DNA of 7,617 nucleotides, taken from contig JALVCR010000262.1 in assembly GCA_027009865.1 (NCBI GenBank), forward strand, positions 1 to 7,617, read 5' to 3'. Source of the DNA: Campylobacterales bacterium (GTDB lineage Bacteria; Campylobacterota; Campylobacteria; Campylobacterales; JAADDG01). Position 1 is the stretch's first letter. Each line of letters opens with the position of its first letter. Positions 1 to 4,479 of this stretch are shown one piece after another. The notes beneath the pieces were generated by a model. It worked only from the letters and a program-made list of their open reading frames with translations. It had not been told where the DNA came from and searched no databases. Made by a program: the position numbers and the translations under genes.

Positions 1-26
1 CTTAAAACTCTTTTTTTTAAATTCAT
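1..26 (-). CDS. 5' end of an unidentified leftward gene (partial)
   Basis: Only the first eight codons fall inside the window, reading MNLKKRVL on the minus strand, with the ATG at 24-26. The start is supported by a strong Shine-Dalgarno AGGAGA (complement of 31-36) at normal spacing and by a TATAAT box further upstream at 59-64. The basic then hydrophobic beginning could be the start of a signal peptide or of a soluble protein; eight residues cannot decide. The gene lies downstream of yebC on the same strand but has its own promoter. No function can be assigned. Confidence 0.6.
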
Positions 27-30
27 ACTT

Positions 31-36
31 TCTCCT
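31..36 (-). promoter_or_regulatory. Ribosome binding site of the left-edge gene
   Basis: On the minus strand this reads AGGAGA, four bases before the ATG at 24-26. It is the main reason for calling a gene start at the window edge. Confidence 0.65.
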
Positions 37-58
37 ATTTTAAAATTATTTGAGTGAA

Positions 59-64
59 ATTATA
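59..64 (-). promoter_or_regulatory. Putative sigma-70 -10 box for the left-edge gene
   Basis: The minus strand reads TATAAT, preceded by an AG. The expected transcript start is near position 52, giving a leader of roughly 25 nt before the ATG at 26. No good -35 box is seen at 17-18 bp, which is normal in Campylobacterota, where upstream AT-rich periodicity often replaces it. Confidence 0.5.
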
Positions 65-110
65 CTATGAGTTGATTAATGAAACGTTAATAAATGGGTT
101 ATTTAGTATG

Positions 111-824
111 CTATTTCATATTATGATATACATTTTGAACATCATCTATCTCTTCTAACATATCTATCAGTTTTTCTACTTTAGAAGCTGTTTCATCATC
201 CACATCTATTTCATTTGTAGCCACAAGCCCTACTGAGCTTTCAAGTATTTCAACGCCAGTTTTTTCTATTGCTTTTAAAAGCTCTTCAAAATCATTCGGA
301 TCGCTTTCAATAACCAAAACTTCTTCAAACTCCAAAATATCGGTAGCTCCATTTTCAAGAGCTACTTCCATCACTTCGTCATCTTTGTCGCTTTTAGCTA
401 CAGTAATGACGCCCTTTTTTTCAAACATCCAAGAAACACAGCCGCTCTCTCCCAAGCTTCCACCGCTTTTTGAGAAAGCATGCCTTACGCTTGCTACCGT
501 TCTGTTTTTGTTATCGGTAAGACATTCAACCATAACGGCAACTCCTCCCGGAGCATAACCTTCATAAGTTATCTCGTCATATTTAACTCCGGGAAGATTT
601 CCGGTAGCTTTGTCAATAGCTCTTTGAATATTGCTCTGAGGCATAGAAACGGCTTTCGCTCTCTCTATAGCAAGTCTCAAAGCGGCATTGGTTTCTGGAT
701 TTCCGCCTCCCGCTTTAGCTGCGGAAATTATATCTTTAACAGCTTTTGTAAAGAGTTTTCCCTTTTTGGCATCCTCTTTTGCTTTTATATGTTTTACTTT
801 CGACCATTTATTATGACCGGCCAT
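111..824 (-). CDS. yebC: YebC/PmpR/TACO1 family protein
   Basis: Complete 237-residue YebC-family protein of normal length. The family was long annotated as a DNA-binding transcriptional regulator; more recent work on bacterial and mitochondrial (TACO1) members points to a ribosome-associated role in easing translation through proline-rich stretches. Which role applies here is not visible. The N-terminus MAGHNKWSKVKHIKAKEDAKK is the classic basic YebC helix. Residues 87-100 carry YEGYAPGGVAVMVE, followed by TDNKNRT (103-109) and RHAFSKSGGSLG (114-125), all family hallmarks. The acidic C-terminus ends in DDVQNVYHNMK, as is typical. The ATG at 822-824 follows an AAAGGA Shine-Dalgarno (complement of 830-835). 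It has its own promoter at 863-868, so it is probably transcribed alone, although the gene upstream lies on the same strand. The conserved N-terminus makes the start secure. Confidence 0.96.
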   Translation of the reverse strand: MAGHNKWSKVKHIKAKEDAKKGKLFTKAVKDIISAAKAGGGNPETNAALRLAIERAKAVSMPQSNIQRAIDKATGNLPGVKYDEITYEGYAPGGVAVMVECLTDNKNRTVASVRHAFSKSGGSLGESGCVSWMFEKKGVITVAKSDKDDEVMEVALENGATDILEFEEVLVIESDPNDFEELLKAIEKTGVEILESSVGLVATNEIDVDDETASKVEKLIDMLEEIDDVQNVYHNMK

Positions 825-862
825 AAAAATCCTTTATATTTTTATATCTTTTCAATTTGTGA

Positions 863-868
863 ATTATA
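863..868 (-). promoter_or_regulatory. Putative -10 box of the yebC promoter
   Basis: The minus strand reads GGTATAATTC around this site, a perfect TATAAT in the 96-bp gap between the NIT-domain gene and yebC. The transcript would start near 856, about 32 nt before the yebC ATG. No convincing -35 box is seen. Confidence 0.6.
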
Positions 869-920
869 CCCAATACTTTATTAGCGATAGTTAAAACATT
901 TGAATGCGTAATATAAGCTT

Positions 921-1979
921 TTAATATTCAGACCAGTTTCTAAATCTTCTTCTCATTTTTGATTTAAAATAGTCAATCTGAAATTTAAATTCAGGAAGAT
1001 GAAACATCACTGAAAAGAATAAAATCAAAGTCAAAACTATAACAACACCGGCAACTATAACTCCATAAAGAGATTTAGAGGAGCTTGTTTGAATCTCTTC
1101 GTAAATTTTATTTATAAAATCTTTTTGAAGAGCTTTTAATTCTTCTCTTCTTTTACTAACCTTCTCATACCATTCGTTTAAATCTACATCTCTTTTTATA
1201 TTATCTGAATCTTGTAAAGATAAAATTTTAACTCTTTCATCTTCATTTTCACTTATCTTTTGAAATACCGGAGCTATCCTATTTTTAACATCTTCCGGCA
1301 GCGTATTTAAAAACTCTTTATTTAAAACCTGCTGTTTGGCTATAGTTTGAATCAGTTTTATCAAAATACTATTCCTTATGCCACCTTCATTTAAAGATTC
1401 AAAAAGTATTATTCCTTTTAAATCTACTGTTTCGTTAATTGGCATAAAAAGAGTATAAGAGTATAAAAGAGAGGAGAGTTTAGAATCATGATAGCTGTTT
1501 TTTACTGTTAGGGATAAAAGATCTAATAGATTTGAGTTTATATCGCTATAATAATCTATAATCATTTCACTGGAAATCCTTAAATCATCAATATATTTTC
1601 TTTGTTCTTTTAATTGACTTAGTAAAGACAAAACGGAATCTAATTTGGGAAGTATCTCTTTTGGAAAAATATCTAAATTAATACTATTTGCAAATCCTTC
1701 CATTCTTTCTATATCTTTATCAACCTGTTTTCTTTGAACTATTAAATTTTCGTCAAACTCCTTTTTTTCAGAAACAAATTTAACACTTAATACTCTCTCT
1801 TTTTGAATATCTTCTATTAGTTCCGATATTTTCTGATTAAACTCCATTCCATTTTTAATCTTTTCCAAAGTGTGTTTATAAGTATATTCATCATACAATT
1901 TCATACCGGCAAAATATAAAAGTCCCATCAAAGGTATAAGAGCGAGTAAAAATAATTTCACATTTAAAGATAATTTCAT
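921..1979 (-). CDS. Membrane-anchored NIT-domain sensor protein lacking an output domain
   Basis: 352 residues. A short cytoplasmic start leads into a first membrane helix (about 7-26), then a mostly helical periplasmic region (about 27-303), a second membrane helix (about 304-326, GVIVAGVVIVLTLILFF-like) and a short basic tail (SKMRRRFRNWSEY). Residues 59-70, QKERVLSVKFVS, match the QKERGLSA-type signature of NIT domains (nitrate/nitrite-sensing-like). A second related stretch lies near 182-200 (NETVDLKGIILFESLNEGG), as expected for the two-part NIT fold. NIT domains normally sit in chemoreceptors, kinases or cyclases with HAMP plus output modules after the second helix. Here the frame ends 26 residues past it and nothing HAMP- or MCP-like follows, because yebC's promoter begins at once. 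It may signal through a partner or be a decayed receptor. The frame is intact, so I keep it as a gene. The ATG at 1977-1979 follows AAGGAA at a rather long spacing of about 10 nt. It is divergent from the metal-transporter operon. The ligand is unknown. Confidence 0.82.
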   Translation of the reverse strand: MKLSLNVKLFLLALIPLMGLLYFAGMKLYDEYTYKHTLEKIKNGMEFNQKISELIEDIQKERVLSVKFVSEKKEFDENLIVQRKQVDKDIERMEGFANSINLDIFPKEILPKLDSVLSLLSQLKEQRKYIDDLRISSEMIIDYYSDINSNLLDLLSLTVKNSYHDSKLSSLLYSYTLFMPINETVDLKGIILFESLNEGGIRNSILIKLIQTIAKQQVLNKEFLNTLPEDVKNRIAPVFQKISENEDERVKILSLQDSDNIKRDVDLNEWYEKVSKRREELKALQKDFINKIYEEIQTSSSKSLYGVIVAGVVIVLTLILFFSVMFHLPEFKFQIDYFKSKMRRRFRNWSEY

Positions 1980-2034
1980 TTTTTAATATTTCCTTATCGT
2001 TTTAATAAATTTTTCTTTATATATATCGAATAAA

Positions 2035-2063
2035 ATTATACTACTATTTAGTATAAATAACAA
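2035..2063 (-). promoter_or_regulatory. Sigma-70 promoter of the NIT-domain gene
   Basis: On the minus strand, TTGTTA (complement of 2058-2063) and TATAAT (complement of 2035-2040) are separated by exactly 17 bp. This is the best -35/-10 pair in the window. The transcript would start near 2028, leaving a leader of about 48 nt before the ATG at 1979. The -10 box lies inside an inverted repeat at 2036-2056, so it may be repressible. Confidence 0.55.
2036..2056. repeat. Perfect inverted repeat over the NIT-gene -10 box
   Basis: TTATACTA and TAGTATAA form 8-bp perfect arms around a 5-base centre (CTATT). The left arm covers most of the minus-strand TATAAT box, and the right arm contains a TATAAA that could act as a plus-strand -10. 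It is a candidate operator, or simply two back-to-back promoter boxes. Confidence 0.5.
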
Positions 2064-2093
2064 TTTTTTAACAAAATTAGATTCGATAATTTT

Positions 2094-2112
2094 TATGAAA
2101 TAGTTTTTCATA
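2094..2112. repeat. Perfect inverted repeat TATGAAA / TTTCATA
   Basis: Seven-base arms at 2094-2100 and 2106-2112 flank a 5-base centre (TAGTT). It lies upstream of both divergent genes. Its role is unknown; it could be a regulator binding site or chance in AT-rich sequence. Confidence 0.4.
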
Positions 2113-2125
2113 TTATAAAATTATT

Positions 2126-2151
2126 AATATTTAACCATAAATATTCATGGT
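2126..2151. promoter_or_regulatory. Two overlapping palindromes, candidate operator
   Basis: The first palindrome has perfect 8-bp arms, AATATTTA (2126-2133) and TAAATATT (2138-2145), around ACCA. The second, ACCATAAATATTCATGGT (2134-2151), is an 18-bp palindrome with one mismatched pair. They share bases, so two regulators or two registers of one regulator could compete here. They lie about 90 bp before the cbiM ATG. AT-rich dyads of this kind resemble sites bound by metal-responsive repressors in epsilonproteobacteria, but no exact match to a NikR consensus was found. Confidence 0.4.
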
Positions 2152-2202
2152 CCCTAAACTATATGAGAAATAAAAAACTTAACTTTATATTAAAGAGCTT
2201 TT

Positions 2203-2210
2203 TATACAAT
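2203..2210 (+). promoter_or_regulatory. Putative -10 region of the metal-transporter operon
   Basis: TATACAAT contains TACAAT (2205-2210), five of six matches to TATAAT, about 30 bp before the cbiM start. The transcript would begin near 2216-2218, inside the palindrome at 2211-2226. The -35 region is weak. Other AT-rich boxes upstream (for example TATAAA at 2114-2119) could serve instead. Confidence 0.4.
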
Positions 2211-2226
2211 AATGAATAATCATTCA
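2211..2226 (+). promoter_or_regulatory. Fur-box-like palindrome at the transporter transcription start
   Basis: AATGAATAATCATTCA holds two interlocked dyads: AATGA-ATAA-TCATT (2211-2224) and TGAAT-AATC-ATTCA (2213-2226). It differs from the core of the classical Fur box (AATGATAATCATT) by one inserted base. The site covers the predicted transcript start and lies just upstream of the Shine-Dalgarno, so a bound protein would repress. Fur, NikR or another metal regulator are possibilities; the sequence alone does not choose. Confidence 0.45.
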
Positions 2227-2239
2227 AAAAAGGCAAATA

Positions 2240-2881
2240 ATGCATATTCCAGATGGCTATTTATCTCCAGCAGTTGTGGTTGCAACTTATGCTGTTGCTT
2301 TGCCTCTTTGGGCTTTTGGATTTAAAAAGTTAAAAGAGGCTTTAAATGAAGAGACACTTCCATTAATTGGTGCTTTAAGCGCATTGAGTTTTATTATAAT
2401 GATGCTAAATATCCCAATACCAGGAGGCACAAGCGGGCATGCTGTTGGAGCTGCTTTAATTGCGATTTTGTTTAATCCGTGGATTGCTTTTATTGCAATT
2501 TCGGTTGTGCTTTTAATTCAGGCTGTTGTTTTTGGAGACGGAGGAGTGAGCACCTTTGCGGCAAACTCTTTGGCAATGGGATTTGTCGGGGCTTTTGTTG
2601 GATATTATGTTTTTAAAATGTTTAAAAGATATAAATTTGCGCCATTTCTTGCTGGATGGAGCGCAGTTGTGGCTTCATCTTTTTTAGTTGCTTTTCTTTT
2701 AGGAATTGAGCCGATTTTTTGGAGTAAAAATGGAACACCGCTTTATTTTCCATTTGGATTAAAAGAGACAATTCCAGCGCTTGTTGGAGCGCATATGCTC
2801 TTTTTTGGCGTTGTGGAAGCTCTTTTTACCGGATTGGTTTATAACTATTTAAAGAGTAAAAAGGCGGAATTTGCTCAATGA
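2240..2881 (+). CDS. cbiM: CbiM/NikM, substrate-binding membrane subunit of an ECF-type Ni/Co transporter
   Basis: 213 residues, the S component of an energy-coupling-factor importer for nickel or cobalt in the inner membrane. The N-terminus MHIPDGYLSP is the family hallmark. In characterised NikM/CbiM proteins the metal is held by the N-terminal Met1 amine/amide region, His2 and an internal His; that His is present here as His67 in GGTSGHAVG. Residues 99-114 carry the conserved GDGGVSTFAANSLAMG. About six membrane helices are visible. The start must be this ATG, because Met1 and His2 are functional residues; AAGG at 2230-2233 serves as ribosome binding site. The stop overlaps the next gene as ATGA. 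Substrate is not certain: the partner subunit and the ATPase tail favour nickel over cobalt, and no cobalamin riboswitch lies upstream. Isoleucine codons are nearly all ATT, unlike the mrp gene further right. Confidence 0.94.
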   Translation: MHIPDGYLSPAVVVATYAVALPLWAFGFKKLKEALNEETLPLIGALSALSFIIMMLNIPIPGGTSGHAVGAALIAILFNPWIAFIAISVVLLIQAVVFGDGGVSTFAANSLAMGFVGAFVGYYVFKMFKRYKFAPFLAGWSAVVASSFLVAFLLGIEPIFWSKNGTPLYFPFGLKETIPALVGAHMLFFGVVEALFTGLVYNYLKSKKAEFAQ

Positions 2882-3171
2882 AAAAGAGAGTTTTTATAAT
2901 TTTAGGGATTTTAACAGCCTTAATTCCTTTGGGGCTTTTAACCGATTCTCCTGCTTGGGGAGAGTGGGATAAAGAGTATTATAAAAAGATTTTGGGCTTT
3001 ATTCCTGAGGGAATTGAAAAAGCAAAAGAGATTAATGCTCCACTTAAAGATTATTCACTAAATAGTTTAGGAGATATTAGTTCTTATTATTTGAGTGCAA
3101 TAATTGGTGCTGTTTTAATTTTTATGATATTTTATTTTTTAGCAAAGGTATTTCATGCTAAAAATTCTTAG
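2878..3171 (+). CDS. PDGLE-domain small subunit (NikN/CbiN-like) of the metal transporter
   Basis: 97 residues with a membrane helix near the N-terminus (about 5-20), an external loop and a second helix (about 70-92). The segment DSPAWGEW (23-30) corresponds to the PDGLE-type motif region of the small accessory subunits that accompany CbiM/NikM. It does not look like classical cobalt CbiN. These proteins assist metal capture by the M subunit and are more common in nickel systems, so this supports nickel uptake by inference. The ATG overlaps the cbiM stop (ATGA), implying translational coupling, and the 3' end overlaps the next gene by 17 bp. The family call rests on context plus the AWGEW motif and topology. 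Confidence 0.8.
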   Translation: MKKRVFIILGILTALIPLGLLTDSPAWGEWDKEYYKKILGFIPEGIEKAKEINAPLKDYSLNSLGDISSYYLSAIIGAVLIFMIFYFLAKVFHAKNS

Positions 3172-3697
3172 AGTGCTTTTTGTGGTAGTGCTTTTTGCAC
3201 TTTTAAGTGTAAATAGTATGCTTTTTTTAGCACTAATGCTAATACTTTTTTTTGCAATCGATTTAAAAAATATAAAAAAAATAAACAAAAAAGTTTTGCG
3301 CTCAATTTTGCTTTTTAATTTGGCTGTAACACTATCTTTTTTTATAATGTTCTTTTTTAAAGAAAATTTAGATCTTTGGTATTTGCTTTATATCAATTTA
3401 AAAGTTTATGCAATTACCTATTTTGTAACACTTTTTTTTAGCAAAGTCGATATGGTGCAGTTTTTTGCTTTTAGCCGGAATTTAAGCTATCTTTTAACCA
3501 TAACAATGTCGCAAATTATCTCTTATAAAAAGAGTTTTAACGATTTAAAAATGGCTTTTAAAGCAAGAATTGTAAAAAAGGTGCGCGAAAGAGAAAAAGG
3601 ATTTGTCTTAAAAGTTTTTGAATTTTTCTTAAACAAAGCGATGCAAGATGCAAAAGAAAAAAGCTTGGCAATGAGAGCAAGGGGATTTTTTGATTGA
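3155..3697 (+). CDS. cbiQ: CbiQ-type T component (ECF transporter transmembrane protein), short form
   Basis: 180 residues. The T component couples the ATPase to the CbiM subunit. The N-terminal two thirds is strongly hydrophobic, with about four membrane helices. The cytoplasmic coupling region contains two Ala-Arg motifs: FKARIVKK (135-142), where Gly is replaced by Ile in the usual A-R-G, and an intact MRARGFF (173-179) almost at the C-terminus. Typical CbiQ proteins are about 225-260 residues, so this one lacks the usual N-terminal section and the C-terminal tail. An in-frame TAG lies 15 bases before the ATG, ruling out a longer start. AAAGG at 3143-3147 suits the ATG at 3155. It overlaps the PDGLE gene by 17 bp and the ATPase gene by 8 bp, so the operon is tightly packed. 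The frame is intact, and the short length probably marks a subfamily rather than damage. Confidence 0.85.
   Translation: MLKILRVLFVVVLFALLSVNSMLFLALMLILFFAIDLKNIKKINKKVLRSILLFNLAVTLSFFIMFFFKENLDLWYLLYINLKVYAITYFVTLFFSKVDMVQFFAFSRNLSYLLTITMSQIISYKKSFNDLKMAFKARIVKKVREREKGFVLKVFEFFLNKAMQDAKEKSLAMRARGFFD
3680..3692 (+). promoter_or_regulatory. Ribosome binding site and TTG start of the ATPase gene
   Basis: AGGGGA (3680-3685) precedes a TTG at 3690-3692 by four bases, inside the 3' end of cbiQ. No ATG or GTG is available near the N-terminus expected for the ABC fold, so TTG is the likely initiator. The overlap suggests coupled translation with cbiQ. Confidence 0.65.
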
Positions 3698-4442
3698 ATT
3701 AAATAAAATCTCTTACTATTTTGATGAGCAAAAGGTGTTAGATTCAATTAGCTTTACTATACAAAAAGGCGAAAAGGTTGCACTGCTTGGGTGCAATGGA
3801 AGTGGAAAATCTACACTTTTAAGGATAATTGCGGGGCTTTATTTTGCAAAAGAGGGAACTTGCAAAGTTTTGGGCAAAGAGTTGAATAAAAAAAGTGTTG
3901 ATAAAGAGTTTAGAAAAGCTGTGGGGATACTTTTTCAAAATCCTGAGAGTATGATTTTTAATCCAAGCGTAAAGGATGAAATTGCATTTAGTTTAAGGGA
4001 ATTTGATTTTGATAATATACAAAAGAGGGTTTTAAAAATTGCCAAAAGTTTTGAAATAGAGCATTTACTGCCAAAAAATCCGCTTAATTTAAGCGGAGGC
4101 GAAAAGCAAAAGATTATGCTTGCATCAATTTTAGTCTATGAGCCAAAGCTTCTTTTGCTTGATGAGCCAACAGCATCAGTCGATCCAAGAACAAGCGGAT
4201 GGATTATTGATATGCTTTTAGAACTTGATAAAACTATAATTTTAGCAACGCATGATTTGGCATTAGCTTATGAAGTGTGCCAAAGAGCAATAGTGCTTGA
4301 TGAAAATCATAAAGTAATTTATGATGGAGATATGGAGGTGCTTTTTGAAGATATAGAAACCTTAATTAAAGCCAACCTTATTCATAAACATAAACACAAA
4401 CATAAGAGTTTTTTTCATTCACACTATCATAAACATTTTTAA
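3690..4442 (+). CDS. cbiO: CbiO-type ATPase of the Ni/Co ECF transporter with a His-rich C-terminal tail
   Basis: 250 residues, the cytoplasmic ABC ATPase that powers metal import. All catalytic motifs are present: Walker A GCNGSGKST (34-42), Q-loop FQNPESMIF (82-90, Q83) in the ECF-type Q-helix form, signature LSGGEKQ (134-140), Walker B LLLLDEP (154-160) with Asp158 and Glu159, D-loop SVD (163-165) and switch His188. One ATPase gene is present, so it should act as a homodimer. Unusually, the last 19 residues contain eight histidines at alternating positions (232, 234, 236, 238 and 243, 245, 247, 249), a plausible metal-binding tail. This favours nickel but does not prove it. The start is TTG at 3690, overlapping cbiQ by 8 bp, with AGGGGA before it. 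A hairpin terminator follows the stop by 11 bp. Confidence 0.93.
   Translation: MIELNKISYYFDEQKVLDSISFTIQKGEKVALLGCNGSGKSTLLRIIAGLYFAKEGTCKVLGKELNKKSVDKEFRKAVGILFQNPESMIFNPSVKDEIAFSLREFDFDNIQKRVLKIAKSFEIEHLLPKNPLNLSGGEKQKIMLASILVYEPKLLLLDEPTASVDPRTSGWIIDMLLELDKTIILATHDLALAYEVCQRAIVLDENHKVIYDGDMEVLFEDIETLIKANLIHKHKHKHKSFFHSHYHKHF
4383..4406 (+). repeat. Hexanucleotide repeat encoding His-Lys units in the ATPase tail
   Basis: Four tandem six-base units, CATAAA twice, then CACAAA and CATAAG, encode four His-Lys pairs (residues 232-239). Third-position changes keep the amino acids unchanged in units three and four, which suggests selection for the peptide. Whole-unit gain or loss would change tail length without shifting frame. 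Confidence 0.75.
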
Positions 4443-4445
4443 GAT

Positions 4446-4479
4446 AAAAAAAACCGAAAGAGAACTTTCGGCTTTTTTT
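4446..4479. terminator. Bidirectional intrinsic terminator between cbiO and dapD
   Basis: A perfect 7-bp stem, CCGAAAG (4454-4460) and CTTTCGG (4465-4471), encloses an AGAA loop. Seven Ts follow on the plus strand (4473-4479) and eight As precede it (4446-4453), giving a U tract on the minus strand. It can therefore end both converging operons. The dapD stop codon (4478-4480) lies inside the plus-strand T tract. Confidence 0.88.

Larger units (their letters stand above)
1980..2239. other. Divergent regulatory region between the NIT gene and the metal-transporter operon
   Basis: These 260 bp are strongly AT-rich with no plausible reading frame. They hold the minus-strand promoter at 2035-2063, the plus-strand -10 near 2203-2210 and at least five inverted repeats (2024-2088, 2036-2056, 2094-2112, 2126-2151, 2211-2226). 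No cobalamin or NiCo riboswitch fold is recognisable: there are no GC-rich stems. Confidence 0.6.

Noticed and set aside
60..109. TTATACTA (60-67) and TAGTAT (104-109) as a spaced inverted repeat like that at 2036-2056
   Set aside because: The second arm matches only six bases and the first is explained as a -10 box; chance is likely in this AT-rich spacer.
480..884. Open frame of 134 codons on the plus strand opposite yebC
   Set aside because: It is antisense to a highly conserved gene, has no ribosome binding site and gives a cysteine- and aromatic-rich protein without family features.
825..920. Remnant HAMP or receptor signalling domain downstream of the NIT gene
   Set aside because: Only 96 bp remain before yebC, occupied by its promoter and leader; no receptor-like peptide can be read in any minus-strand frame.
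902..930. Possible minus-strand terminator around AATATAAGCTTTTAATATT after the NIT gene
   Set aside because: The dyad is imperfect, very AT-rich and has no following U tract on the minus strand.
1980..2239. Cobalamin or NiCo riboswitch upstream of cbiM
   Set aside because: The region lacks GC-rich stems and any B12-box-like or NiCo-like conserved motif; only AT-rich dyads are present.
3523..3747. Open frame of 74 codons on the minus strand opposite cbiQ/cbiO
   Set aside because: It is antisense to the tightly packed operon, with no start signals.
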